A DNA stretch of 64,000 nt from Streptomyces soli. GTDB taxonomy: Bacteria > Actinomycetota > Actinomycetes > Streptomycetales > Streptomycetaceae. Shown one piece after another: positions 44,676 through 52,729 of this stretch. The stretch is from NCBI RefSeq assembly GCF_003999195.1, contig NZ_RJVR01000126.1:1-64000 (forward strand). Direction: 5' to 3'. The position numbers and the translations under genes were made by a program. The stretch's first letter is position 1. Each line of letters opens with the position of its first letter. A model generated the notes under the pieces. The model searched no databases. It was not told the origin of the DNA and was given only the letters and a program-made list of their open reading frames with translations.

Positions 44676-45906
44676 CCCGCCGCCCCGAGCCACGCAGCGA
44701 GGCCAGGACGAGGCGTCCGTACCGGGTCGTGAGCGCAGCCCCGGTCGCGGCGAAGGCCGCGGCCAGGGCGACGAGAAGATGCCAGGGACTCTGATCCCCG
44801 AGCACCTGAAGGATGCTCAGCGCCGTACCGAGCGGCAGCCCGAGGACGGTGAGTACCCCGAGGGCGCCGCTGATCTGTTGGCTCTCCTGCGTCTGCACCA
44901 GTCGCGCGTAGTCCGCCGCCTCTGCCAGGATCGCCTCGAACCGCGCCGGCAGCCGGTGCAGCGCCTGATACGCCACCAGCAGCTCATTCGCCGGGCCGTG
45001 CGCCGTCAGGTGCTGACGCCAGTACGTACTCCGGAAACGCGCGATCCGCTCCTCCAGCGCGGCCACCCGGCGTGCCAGCCCGGTGTCCCCCTCGAAGACC
45101 TCCGACAGATCGTCCGCCAACTCGTTGATGTGGTCGCGCTGTACGGTCCCCAGCAGCAGCGCGTCCAGATAGACGGTGCGGGCGTGGAGCGCGGCGAAGT
45201 CGTAGAAGTCCCCGTCGCCCCGATCGGGCCGATGGCCGACATACGCGGCACCATGCCGCAGCACCAGCGCACTCCAGTCGGCCGATATCCGTACGACATC
45301 GCTCAACATCCCCGGCAGATCCTCTGCCCGCACCGGGAAGTCCACGGGGCTGGACCGCGACGCGAGCGCCCACAACCACTCCTCCGGCACCCTGTCACCC
45401 TCTGCCGGGGTCATAAAGGCGACGGTGTACGGCCGCGCGAGCGCAAACGGCGCCTGCGGCGAAACCGCGTCGACAACGCCGCCGAGGAGTGTCTCCGGCG
45501 CCAACGGCCCACTCAACGGATCCGGTCCGGACGTATGCCGATGCCCGATCGCCCGCAACACTTCCAGCAGATGCGGCCCCTCGACGGTGAAGTGCAGCAC
45601 CGCCAGCGCCCGTTCGGCGTCCCGGTCCGTGCCCGTCCGCAGCAGCTCCATCCCCTGCAACCGCATCGGCCCATGCGTCACATCCGCGACCTGGTGCCAC
45701 CTGTAGGGTCGCCCCGGCGCCCCGTACAAGACCCGCGCCGCCGCCGGCGTGAAGTACCTCTCCCGCGTCCCCGCATCCGTCCGCCGTTCACCGAGCTCGA
45801 ACGGCATCGGCCCCTCCGGCCACCCAGGTTCGGCGGCCATCCGCACCGGCAGGATGACGGTGACCGCCTGCCGTGCGCCGGCGACGGAGTCGAGCGGTGT
45901 GTTCAA
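44653..45906 (-). CDS. uncharacterised protein with C-terminal membrane anchor (CorA-like topology)
   Basis: 417 aa from TTG at 45906 (a later ATG at 45840 is possible). The N-terminal 300 residues are soluble (WHQVADVTHGPMRLQGMELL, AAYVGHRPDRGDGDFYDFAA). A coiled helix (LARRVAALEERIARFRSTYW) leads to two C-terminal membrane segments, GALGVLTVLGLPLGTALSIL and WHLLVALAAAFAATGAALTT. The long-helix-plus-two-TM design recalls CorA-like proteins, but no GMN motif is present. Function unknown. Confidence 0.6.
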   Translation of the reverse strand: MNTPLDSVAGARQAVTVILPVRMAAEPGWPEGPMPFELGERRTDAGTRERYFTPAAARVLYGAPGRPYRWHQVADVTHGPMRLQGMELLRTGTDRDAERALAVLHFTVEGPHLLEVLRAIGHRHTSGPDPLSGPLAPETLLGGVVDAVSPQAPFALARPYTVAFMTPAEGDRVPEEWLWALASRSSPVDFPVRAEDLPGMLSDVVRISADWSALVLRHGAAYVGHRPDRGDGDFYDFAALHARTVYLDALLLGTVQRDHINELADDLSEVFEGDTGLARRVAALEERIARFRSTYWRQHLTAHGPANELLVAYQALHRLPARFEAILAEAADYARLVQTQESQQISGALGVLTVLGLPLGTALSILQVLGDQSPWHLLVALAAAFAATGAALTTRYGRLVLASLRGSGRRVRRGGGG

Positions 45907-46073
45907 CGGTGGTCAGCCTCGCGGTCGGACGCCGGGTCGGACCAGAAGATTACCGGGATGAGCAGCGCAGGGCGCTACGGAACACCCGGCGAAGGGAATA
46001 CCGCAGCAGTCTCCCGTCCCCGGAAAACCAGTTGAGCGTTCCGGCTCATCGTCTCTATCGTTGGCACTACCGA

Positions 46074-46147
46074 CGCGGGGTGGTGCAGTTCGGCAGCACG
46101 TTGGGCTCATAATCCAAAGGTCGCGGGTTCAAATCCCGCCCCCGCCA
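46074..46147 (+). tRNA. second, divergent initiator-type tRNA-Met (CAT) with encoded CCA
   Basis: A 74-nt cloverleaf 85% identical to the tRNA at 25044. Acceptor CGCGGGG/CCCCGCC keeps the unpaired 1-72 position (C1, C72); D arm GTGC/GCAC; anticodon stem TTGGG/TCCAA with loop CTCATAA; T arm GCGGG/CCCGC. Changes in the D, anticodon and T stems are compensatory, so pairing is kept, although G31 now faces U39. CCA follows directly at 46148-46150, unlike the first copy. The initiator marks (1-72 mismatch, GGG in the anticodon stem) are retained. Confidence 0.88.
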
Positions 46148-46166
46148 CCAAAGCCGGGGGACCGGG

Positions 46167-46433
46167 ATGGCGACGCGCTTGGACGGGACGCGCCTGGCGC
46201 TGTGTTCCCTGCATCACGCGCTCTTTGATCTCGGGGTCCTCGGCCTGATGCCGGATCTCCGGATCCAGGTCTCCCAGATGTACGTGGCCCGCAGCAAGGC
46301 GGGACAGACCGTGGATGCCCTGCACGGACAGCCGCTGGCTGCGCCCCGGCCTGGGCGGCCAGCCGTCGATCCCGATTTCGTCGTCTGGCACGGGTTGCAG
46401 GTCTTCAAGCGGCCGGGTGCGCACGCCGCGTAG
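46167..46433 (+). pseudogene. C-terminal remnant of an HNH restriction endonuclease (COG3440-like)
   Basis: 88 codons beginning 17 bp after the tRNA's CCA. GTRLALCSLHHALFDLGVLG, then LMPDLRIQVSQMYVARSKAG and WHGLQVFKRPG, matches the end of COG3440/ScoMcrA-type HNH nucleases (N-LALC-LHH--FD-G-lG----l-i-VS). The catalytic C--H region is reduced to CSLHH, and the N-terminal DNA-recognition and first HNH parts are gone. Phosphorothioate- or methyl-DNA-dependent nucleases have this C-terminus. It is probably debris of a mobile region beside the tRNA. Confidence 0.6.
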
Positions 46434-46493
46434 TTGGCGTCAGGCTCCGAAGCACTTTAGGCCCTCTTTCTGGGCCCGACCTCACCTCCGCGG

Positions 46494-46952
46494 TCAGGCC
46501 ATCTTCTCGGCCGCTGCCTTGATGGCCTCGCGGATGCGGACGTACGTGCCGCAGCGGCAGACGTTGGCTATGGCGTCGATGTCGGCGTCGGTGGGGGTGC
46601 TGGTGGTCTTGAGGAGGGCGGCGGCGGCCATGATCTGGCCGGGCTGGCAGTAGCCGCATTGGGGGACGTCCACGTCGAGCCAGGCTTCTTGGACGGGGTG
46701 GAGGGTGTCGCCGTTGGCGAGGCCTTCGATGGTGGTGATTTCGTGGCCGGCGGCTTCGGAGACGGGGACGACGCAGGGGTTGATGGCGGCGCCGTCGAGG
46801 TGGCTGGTGCAGGCTTTGCAGACGTCGATGCCGCAGCCGTATTTGGGGCCGCGGATGCCGAGGAGGTCGCGGAGGACCCAGAGGAGGGGGAGGTCGGAGG
46901 GGGCGTCGACGGTGACGGATTTCCCGTTGACGGAGAAGGTGTGGGAGGGCAC
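46494..46952 (-). CDS. (2Fe-2S) subunit of a molybdenum hydroxylase (IorA-like)
   Basis: 152 aa from GTG at 46952, with GAGGAG upstream. The plant-ferredoxin-type cluster ligands are in YGCGIDVCKACTSHLDG plus a later Cys (NPCVVPVSEAAG). The second cluster is in CGYCQPGQIMAAAALLK and VCRCGTYVRIREAIKAA. This is the small electron-transfer subunit of isoquinoline 1-oxidoreductase-type aldehyde/heterocycle hydroxylases, passing electrons from molybdopterin. It starts 11 bp after the large-subunit gene stop, so the pair is one operon. Confidence 0.92.
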   Translation of the reverse strand: MPSHTFSVNGKSVTVDAPSDLPLLWVLRDLLGIRGPKYGCGIDVCKACTSHLDGAAINPCVVPVSEAAGHEITTIEGLANGDTLHPVQEAWLDVDVPQCGYCQPGQIMAAAALLKTTSTPTDADIDAIANVCRCGTYVRIREAIKAAAEKMA

Positions 46953-46962
46953 GAAGGACTCC

Positions 46963-49170
46963 TCAGCGGGGGAAGGGGGTGAAGTCGACGTCGAAGTTGA
47001 TGGGGAAGGTGCGGGGGTGGGTGCCCGTGGCGCGGGCGTAGGCGTTGGCGATGGCGCCGACGGCGGCGGGGACGCCGAGTTCGCCGGCGCCGCCGGGCTC
47101 GGCGTCAGCCGCAGGGGGCAGGACGATGACCTGGACGTCGGTGGGGGAGTTCTTCTGGCGGGCGTAGTGGAACTGGGAGTAGCTGCCCTCCAGCGGCAGG
47201 CCCTTGTCGATGTGGAGGCCGGCGCGCAGGGTGGTGGAGATGGCGTCGGTGAGGCCGCCGAGCATCTGGGCTTCCAGGCCGCGTGGGTTGATGGGGCGGC
47301 CGACGTCGACGGCGACGACGGCCTTGGTGACGCGGGGGGCCTTGGGGTCGGTGGCGTCGATCTCGACGAGGCAGGCGGTACGGGACTTGTACTCCTCGTG
47401 GAAGGCGATGCCCTGGGCGTGGCCGGGCGGCATGGTGCGGCCCCAGTTGCCGGCGGCGGCGGCCTTGTCGAGGACGGCGCGCTGGGCGTCGGACTTGAGG
47501 AAGGTGCGGCGGAAGGAGAGGGGGTCCTTGCCGAAGGCGGTGGCGAGTTCGTCGACGAGGATCTCTTCGGCGCCGCGCGCGTTCGCGGAGTAGACGGACC
47601 GCCAGGAGCCGGTGTGCATGGTGAGGGGGACTTCGGTGAGGGTCTGGGTGGTGACGCCGAAGTTGTAGGGGGACTTGACGGTGGTGAGGAAGAGGGTCTG
47701 GGCGATGGTCTCGTTGCCGAGTCCGGTGGGGAGCTTGGCGGCCATCGCGGTGAGGATCTCGCCGAGGCCGTGGCGGAAGTCGGTCTCGACGGCGGCGACG
47801 CGGTGCTCGAAGGTGAGGACCTGGCCGAGTGCGTAGGTCGCACGGAGCTTGTGGTGGGTGGCGGGGCGCATGCGGCCGTGGCGCATGTCGTCGATGCGGG
47901 ACCACATGAGGCGGATGGGCCGGCCCGAGGCCTTGGAGACCTGGGCGGCTTCCAGCGCCGCGTCGAAGAAGAGCCGCCGCCCGAAGGAGCCGCCGGCCTG
48001 GACGACGTGGACGGTGACCTTGTCCTCGGGCAGCCCGAGTTCGGCGGCGATGGTCTGCTGGGCGACGATCGGGGACTTCAGGCCGGACCAGATGGTGGCG
48101 TGGTCGGAACGTACGTCGGCGACCGCCGAGTTGGTCTCCAGCGGCGCGTGGCTGACGAAGGCGAAGTCGAATTCGGCGTCGATGTGCTTGGTCAGCGCCA
48201 GGAAGGAGAAGGAAGGGGCCGCGGCCTTCAGCTTCGTACGGATGCCGTCGTCCGAGAGGCCGTCGATGGTGCCGGGGCCCCAGGCGACCTCCAGGGCATC
48301 CTTACCGGCGAGGGCCTGGCCGAAGGTCTCGGCGACGACCGCCACGCCCGTCGGGATGACGACGACGTCGAGCACCCCGGGCATGGCCCGGATCGCGGCC
48401 TCGTTGGCCACCGACTTCACCGTGCCGTTGACCGTCGGTGGACGGCGGACCATGCAGGGCTTGGCGCCGGGGATGTCCAGGTCGAGGGTGTACTCCTGCC
48501 GGCCGGTGACTATCTTCCGGGCGTCGATGCGCGAGGTCGGGGTGCCGACCAGGGTGTGCTGCGACTCCGCCTTGAGGGTGACGGTCAGGCCGGTGAGGCT
48601 CGCGTCCGCGGCGGCCACCGACAGCGATCCGTACGACGCCGTACGTCCGTCGGGCGCGACGACCGAGCCGTTGCCGGTGGTGAGCTTGCCCGCGGCGAGC
48701 CCCCAGCGGGCGGCGGCGGCCGCGACCAGGCGTACCCGGGCGGCGGCCGCGGCGCGGCGCACCGGGTCGTACAGGGAGCGTATGGAGTTCGAGCTGCCGG
48801 TGAGCTGGTCGAACAGCAACTCGGGGCGGGCGTCGTCGAGTTCGATTCGTACGTCGGTGAGCGGGAGGTCCAGTTCCTCCGCGACCAGCATCGCGATGGC
48901 GGTGGTCAGGCCCTGGCCGACCTCCTCCCTGGGGAGCCCGAGGGTGGCGGTGCCGTCCTCGCCGACCGCCAGGACGAGCATGTCCGAGGTCGGCAGCCCG
49001 GCGAGGATCAGGATGTCGCCGAGGTCGACGAGATCCGCGATCGCGGGCGCTGTCGGGATCACCGCAGAGGCGGTGGCGGGGGCGACCGCGTCCATCACGA
49101 GCTGAGCGGCTACGGTCAGCGTGGGGGCGGCGACCAGGTAGGTCAGGAACCTGCGTCTCGCGACTGCCAT
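46963..49170 (-). CDS. molybdopterin-binding subunit of xanthine-dehydrogenase-family enzyme (IorB-like)
   Basis: 735 aa. A twin-arginine-like signal (AVARRRFLTYLVAAPTLTVA) predicts Tat export with its small subunit. Duplicated aldehyde-oxidase folds contain VVQAGGSFGRRLFFDAALEA (Mo-cofactor loop), MHTGSWRSVYSANARGAEEI and, near the end, GGAGELGVPAAVGAIANAYA with the catalytic Glu. The organisation matches IorB-type enzymes lacking an FAD subunit, which oxidise aldehydes or N-heterocycles and pass electrons to an outside acceptor. The substrate is unknown. Coupled to the 2Fe-2S gene downstream. Confidence 0.9.
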   Translation of the reverse strand: MAVARRRFLTYLVAAPTLTVAAQLVMDAVAPATASAVIPTAPAIADLVDLGDILILAGLPTSDMLVLAVGEDGTATLGLPREEVGQGLTTAIAMLVAEELDLPLTDVRIELDDARPELLFDQLTGSSNSIRSLYDPVRRAAAAARVRLVAAAAARWGLAAGKLTTGNGSVVAPDGRTASYGSLSVAAADASLTGLTVTLKAESQHTLVGTPTSRIDARKIVTGRQEYTLDLDIPGAKPCMVRRPPTVNGTVKSVANEAAIRAMPGVLDVVVIPTGVAVVAETFGQALAGKDALEVAWGPGTIDGLSDDGIRTKLKAAAPSFSFLALTKHIDAEFDFAFVSHAPLETNSAVADVRSDHATIWSGLKSPIVAQQTIAAELGLPEDKVTVHVVQAGGSFGRRLFFDAALEAAQVSKASGRPIRLMWSRIDDMRHGRMRPATHHKLRATYALGQVLTFEHRVAAVETDFRHGLGEILTAMAAKLPTGLGNETIAQTLFLTTVKSPYNFGVTTQTLTEVPLTMHTGSWRSVYSANARGAEEILVDELATAFGKDPLSFRRTFLKSDAQRAVLDKAAAAGNWGRTMPPGHAQGIAFHEEYKSRTACLVEIDATDPKAPRVTKAVVAVDVGRPINPRGLEAQMLGGLTDAISTTLRAGLHIDKGLPLEGSYSQFHYARQKNSPTDVQVIVLPPAADAEPGGAGELGVPAAVGAIANAYARATGTHPRTFPINFDVDFTPFPR

Positions 49171-49340
49171 GGCGGACTCCGTTCACGGGCGGCTCCGTTG
49201 CGCGCCCGTGGCGGGATCATTACCGGTGAGTAAGCGGAGCGCAAGGCCCCGGTCGACGCCGTGATCGACTCGTGGCCGGCCGTTCGAACGGAAATCGGCC
49301 GACACCGCAGTGACGGCCGGGCGTGCCTGTGCCCGCCTCA

Positions 49341-49531
49341 GAGCCTGTCGGGTGACCTTCGATCGGAGAGCGGATGCGGTCTGGTGCGTGCGATTCCAAG
49401 GCGCTGGGGGTCCCCCCGGACGGAGTCTGGGGGAGGATGTCCTCGTAGCGGAGCTACTAGGGCATTTCGGCAACGTGGGAAGCGTGCGTGCCAGGGCGTG
49501 GCCGCCCGATCAGAGGTCACCCGACAGGCTC
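49341..49531. mobile_element. MITE-like element B (191 bp, TCA target duplication at a stop codon)
   Basis: The arms start GAGCCTGTCGGGTGACCT at 49341 and end AGGTCACCCGACAGGCTC at 49531: 18 perfect bases, then GATCGG/CCGATC after two mismatches. TCA flanks both ends (49338-49340 and 49532-49534), again a TNA-type duplication. The right TCA is the complement of the TerD TGA stop. The interior has the hairpin TGGGGGTCCCCCCGGACGGA, then GTCTGGGGGAGGA, also present in element A. With 49171-49337 it fills the gap before TerD, where no gene is seen. Confidence 0.75.
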
Positions 49532-50053
49532 TCAGGCCCCCATCGTCCGGGCGAAGGAATCCGGGTCGGCGTCGAACCCGCGCAGGACGGCGCGGAATTG
49601 CCAGGCGCTCGAGCCGTCGCGAATGAACTCGGCGACCGTCGCGGCGGTGGAGGTGGCGACGGGCGAGAAGTCGGTCTCGGAGAGCTTGTTGTAGCCCTCG
49701 GTGAGGCGGACGGCGGGGTTGGCGATGTCGGCGAAGGTGAGGTGGCCGCCGCGTTGTTGGATGGCTATGCCGACGAGGACGCGGGAGTAGTCGGGGGAGA
49801 GGCGGTCAAGTTCGAGGGTCATGACCTCGTCGTCGCCCAGGCCCTTGCCGTTCTTGCTGTCGCGGTTGAGGGTGATGGTGCCGTCGGGGGAGCGGCTGTC
49901 GAAGTGCACGAGGTACGCCGGCGCACCGTGCGGGCTCGCCGCACGGTAGGTGGCGGCGATGATGTCGAGGTCGCTGGGTGGGGCGCCCAGGGGGCTGGGG
50001 TCCCAGCGGAGCCTCACTTCGACTTTGGCGGCTCCCTTGTTGAGGCTGCTCAC
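49532..50053 (-). CDS. TerD-family stress protein
   Basis: 173 aa. The TerD core is recognisable: KVEVRLRWDPSPLGAPPSDL, DLDIIAATYR, SPDGTITLNRDSKNGKGLGD and DDEVMTLELDRLSPDYSRVL (Ca-binding acidic NDDxTGxGxGDDE-like region), then FADIANPAVRLTEGYNKLSE and FSPVATSTAATVAEFIRDGS. TerD proteins bind calcium and act in tellurite and general stress responses. It lies 61 bp downstream of L31 on the same strand. Its stop codon is one copy of the MITE B target duplication. Confidence 0.88.
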   Translation of the reverse strand: MSSLNKGAAKVEVRLRWDPSPLGAPPSDLDIIAATYRAASPHGAPAYLVHFDSRSPDGTITLNRDSKNGKGLGDDEVMTLELDRLSPDYSRVLVGIAIQQRGGHLTFADIANPAVRLTEGYNKLSETDFSPVATSTAATVAEFIRDGSSAWQFRAVLRGFDADPDSFARTMGA

Positions 50054-50114
50054 CGGACGTCCTCTCTGTGGAACTGGGCCGACCGGATGATCAGATCTCG
50101 CCGACAGGCAGACG

Positions 50115-50366
50115 TCAAGCCCCAGTTGAGCCGTAGCGGCGCCGGAACTTCTCTACGCGGCCGGCGGTGTCCATGACGCGGGAGTTGCCGGTGTAGAAGG
50201 GGTGGCTGGCGGAGGAGACCTCCACGTCGATGACGGGGTAGGTGTTGCCGTCCTCCCACGCGACGTGCTGCGCGGAGTCCGCGGTCGAGCGGGTCAGGAA
50301 GGCGAAGCCGGCGGAGCGGTCGCGGAAGACGACGGGGCGGTAGGTGGGGTGGATACGAATGTTCAT
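50115..50366 (-). CDS. rpmE2: ribosomal protein bL31 type B (zinc-independent)
   Basis: 83 aa. [20 protein letters not shown], then ITRST-like [29 protein letters not shown] and VEKFRRRYG form the type-B L31 pattern. The CxxC zinc ligands of the housekeeping L31 are absent, so it is the C-minus paralog that replaces the zinc form during zinc limitation. It starts 26 bp after L33 and shares its probable promoter. Confidence 0.95.
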   Translation of the reverse strand: MNIRIHPTYRPVVFRDRSAGFAFLTRSTADSAQHVAWEDGNTYPVIDVEVSSASHPFYTGNSRVMDTAGRVEKFRRRYGSTGA

Positions 50367-50392
50367 GCGGGATCCTTCACAAGGGGAGGGGG

Positions 50393-50557
50393 TCAGCGCG
50401 TCTCGCGGTAGAGGACGTGCTCGCCCGCGGTGGGGTCGTACTTGCGCAGCACGAGGCGGTCGGGGTCGTTGCGCCGGTTCTTGCGCGTGACGTACGTGTG
50501 GCCGGTTCCGGCGGTGGAACGCAGCGTGATGACGGGGCGGGCGTCGTTACGTGCCAT
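50393..50557 (-). CDS. rpmG: ribosomal protein bL33 (cysteine-free paralog)
   Basis: 54 aa from the ATG at 50557: [40 protein letters not shown] and [11 protein letters not shown]. The usual K-x-R-N--P-RLELKKYcP pattern is present, but the zinc-ligand cysteines are replaced, making this the C-minus form. It leads a likely operon with L31 (and possibly TerD), preceded by a Zur-box-like sequence. GGAGG lies upstream (GGCGGGCCTCC on the plus strand). Confidence 0.92.
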   Translation of the reverse strand: MARNDARPVITLRSTAGTGHTYVTRKNRRNDPDRLVLRKYDPTAGEHVLYRETR

Positions 50558-50594
50558 TGGCGGGCCTCCAGATCGTTTCACCGGTCCCTGGGGA

Positions 50595-50609
50595 TGGGAT
50601 TCATGTTCA
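50595..50609 (-). promoter_or_regulatory. candidate Zur box upstream of rpmG
   Basis: On the minus strand TGAACATGAATCCCA is close to the Streptomyces Zur consensus TGAAAATGATTTTCA (11 of 15 positions by eye). It lies 38 bp upstream of the L33 start. Zinc-free L31/L33 paralogs are known Zur targets in Streptomyces, so repression by Zn-Zur is the likely mode. Confidence 0.45.
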
Positions 50610-50660
50610 TCCGGTGTCTCTGGTGACCGTAACGCCATACCCCCCGCCCGCATTCCCGCC

Positions 50661-50847
50661 GGCCCGGTCCGGGCGATCACGGGCGCCCGCCGCGCCGGCG
50701 GCTGATGTCACAGCGGCGTCGTCCGGTGCGGTGCATCGCAAGGCGCTGGGGGCACTCTCTCCCCCAGCCTTCGGCCGGGGGACCCCCACCCAGCCGCCAG
50801 GCTGGGGGAGCGGCGAAGGGGCCGTTCGTGATCGCCCGTACAGGGCC
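50661..50847. mobile_element. MITE-like element D (187 bp, 21-bp TIRs)
   Basis: GGCCCGGTCCGGGCGATCAC at 50661 and GTGATCGCCCGTACAGGGCC ending at 50847 are inverted repeats (19 of 21 matching) and share the terminal sequence of element C (GGCCCTGTCCGGGYGATCA). Inside are CTCTCTCCCCCAGCCTTCGG and CCCAGCCGCCAGGCTGGGGG hairpins. The right end touches the TAG stop of the zinc-finger gene. No coding capacity and no obvious target duplication. Confidence 0.6.
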
Positions 50848-51197
50848 TAGTTCAGGAGGCTGCGCCAGTTCGCGGGCACCCGGCCCGCAGGACCGGGAAC
50901 GGGCTGGTCAACGGGGTGGGACTCGGGCGGGGCCAGGGGCGGGCCGGTCTCGGCGAACTCCTTGGCGGGGTAGCTCCAGTACCAGGTCTCGCCGGGCTCG
51001 AAGCTGCGGATGAGGGGGTGCCCGGTGGCGGCGGCGTGGGCCGTGGCGTGCTGGGCGGGGGAGGTGTCGCAGCAGCCGATGTGGCCGCACTGGGCGCAGC
51101 GGCGCAGGTGCAGCCACCAGCCGCCACGGGCGTCACACTCGGCACAGCCGCTCCCGCTGGGCGGGACGGCGGGGTCGATGCCGGGGATGGTGGTCAT
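50847..51197 (-). CDS. UBP-type zinc-finger protein
   Basis: 116 aa. The ZnF-UBP ligands appear in order: GSGCAECDARGGWWLHLRRC, AQCGHIGCCDTSPAQHATAH and AAATGHPLIRSFEPGETWYW, giving the C--C, C--C and H--H sets of this finger. Outside eukaryotic deubiquitinases, actinobacteria carry stand-alone copies of unknown role. The 3' part (PAGRVPANWRSLL) is low in structure. It is the last gene of the histidine kinase/receiver-oxidoreductase operon and overlaps the kinase stop by 4 bp, so a shared pathway is likely. Confidence 0.88.
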   Translation of the reverse strand: MTTIPGIDPAVPPSGSGCAECDARGGWWLHLRRCAQCGHIGCCDTSPAQHATAHAAATGHPLIRSFEPGETWYWSYPAKEFAETGPPLAPPESHPVDQPVPGPAGRVPANWRSLLN

Positions 51198-52729
51198 GAT
51201 GACTCCTGCTGTCGGTCAGGCGCGGGCACGGGCTCAGGCTTGGGCGCAGGCTCGCGCTCCGGGGCAGTGAGCGGGAGGTGTACGCGGAAACGGGTGTCAC
51301 CGGGGACGGACTCCACCTGGAGGTCGCCGTGGTGCTTGTTGACCACGATGCGCCAGGAGATGTCGAGCCCGAGGCCGGTGCCCTCGCCGACGGGCTTGGT
51401 GGTGAAGAAGGGCTCGAAGATCCGCTCGCGGATGTCGGGGCCCACGCCCGGCCCGGTGTCGCCGAACTCGACGAGGACGTGGTCACGGTCGCTGTCCAGG
51501 GCGGTACGCACCGTGAGGGTGCCGGTGCCCTCCATGGCGGAGACCGCGTTGTCGATCAGGTTCGTCCAGACCTGGTTGAGCTCGCTCGGGTAGCCGGGGA
51601 TCCTGGGCAGCGTGCGGTCGTACTCCTTGACGATGGTGACGCCCGGACCGATCTTTCCGGAGAACATCTGCAGGGTGCTGTCGAGCAACTCGTGGACGTC
51701 GACGACCTGGAAGGGCGAGCGGTCCAGCTGTGAGTACTGGCGGGCGGCGCCGACGAGGCTCGAGATTCGGCTGGTGGAGTCCTGGATCTCGTTCATCAGC
51801 AGCTCGGTCTCGACGGTGTAGTTCAGCCACCGCAGCGCGCCTTCCAGCGTGCCCTCGTCCACCGCCGCCGCGACCTGCTCCAGCCAGTCGATGTCCAGCC
51901 CCGCCTGTACGAAGGTCGGGGCCAGGTCCCAGCCGCCGGCGATGCCGTGCGCGTCGAGCCAGTCGCCGACGGCGTCCTCGCGGTCGGACGCCTCCATCGG
52001 GCTGAGCGGCGGAGCCTTCGCGACCTGCTCGGCGGCGCCTTCCTGCAGGCCGACCAGGGTTTCCAGAGTGGCGCGCTCGAAGGGCCCGGCCGCGATCATG
52101 CCCAGCTTGTGACGCATTCCGGCGACCCGCTCGCGCAGTGCGGAGGTGGCGCGCAGCGCGGCGGCGGCGGGGTTGTTCAGCTCGTGGGTGAGGCCGGCCG
52201 ACAGCGAGCCCAGGGCCAGCAGCCGCTCGCGCTGGCTTACGGCCTGCTGGGTGGTCCGGTTGCCGAAGAACAGCCCCTCCAGCATGTGCACGGCCATCGG
52301 GAACCATTCGCGCATCATCCAGGCGAAGGAGTCCGCCGAGATAACGAAGAAGCGCGACGGCACCGTGACCCGCAGTGAGCTGTTGTAGACCTGCGGGACC
52401 CGGTCGCCGAGGTAGGCCATGAAGGCGCCGGAGTACACCCCGGTGGCGGAGGTGCGGTTGACCTCCACATCGTCCTCCCCGACCCGCCGGGACAGGACGA
52501 CCGTGCCCTCGAGCAGTACGTAGAAGCAGGTCGCGGCGTCGCCCTCGGCGTACACCTGGCCGGGGCCGAAGAGCTCCACCCGGCCCTCCCCGCAGAGCCA
52601 CACCAGCTGCTCGTCGGACAGCTTCTCGAACAGGAACAGCGAGCGCAGCTCGTCCACGCCGCACGGCATCGCCTGCGAGGTCTGCGGGGCCCGCGACGGC
52701 TGGGCGGGTGGCAGCGGCTGCGTGGTCAC
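51194..52729 (-). CDS. cyclic-nucleotide-binding-domain sensor histidine kinase
   Basis: 511 aa from GTG at 52729. Residues about 25-140 form a cNMP-binding/Crp-like sensor (LFLFEKLSDEQLVWLCGEGR, VYAEGDAATCFYVLLEGTVV). The dimerisation His is in LGSLSAGLTHELNNPAAAAL (His182). The ATPase domain has ELNQVWTNLIDNAVSAMEG (N box), VEFGDTGPGVGPDIRERIFE (G1) and FTTKPVGEGTGLGLDISW (F/G2). It has no membrane segment, so it senses in the cytoplasm. The GTG overlaps the stop of the receiver-oxidoreductase gene (GTGA), and that protein carries the matching receiver domain. Confidence 0.9.
   Translation of the reverse strand: MTTQPLPPAQPSRAPQTSQAMPCGVDELRSLFLFEKLSDEQLVWLCGEGRVELFGPGQVYAEGDAATCFYVLLEGTVVLSRRVGEDDVEVNRTSATGVYSGAFMAYLGDRVPQVYNSSLRVTVPSRFFVISADSFAWMMREWFPMAVHMLEGLFFGNRTTQQAVSQRERLLALGSLSAGLTHELNNPAAAALRATSALRERVAGMRHKLGMIAAGPFERATLETLVGLQEGAAEQVAKAPPLSPMEASDREDAVGDWLDAHGIAGGWDLAPTFVQAGLDIDWLEQVAAAVDEGTLEGALRWLNYTVETELLMNEIQDSTSRISSLVGAARQYSQLDRSPFQVVDVHELLDSTLQMFSGKIGPGVTIVKEYDRTLPRIPGYPSELNQVWTNLIDNAVSAMEGTGTLTVRTALDSDRDHVLVEFGDTGPGVGPDIRERIFEPFFTTKPVGEGTGLGLDISWRIVVNKHHGDLQVESVPGDTRFRVHLPLTAPEREPAPKPEPVPAPDRQQESS

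Noticed and set aside
46148-46500. Attachment site or integrase of an integrative element next to the second tRNA
   Set aside because: No integrase gene and no second copy of the tRNA 3' end were found in the window.
46494-47843. Extension of the 2Fe-2S subunit frame to 449 codons
   Set aside because: The extra part is Pro/Ser/Thr shadow sequence of the molybdopterin subunit; the GTG at 46952 with its ribosome-binding site gives the normal 152-aa subunit.
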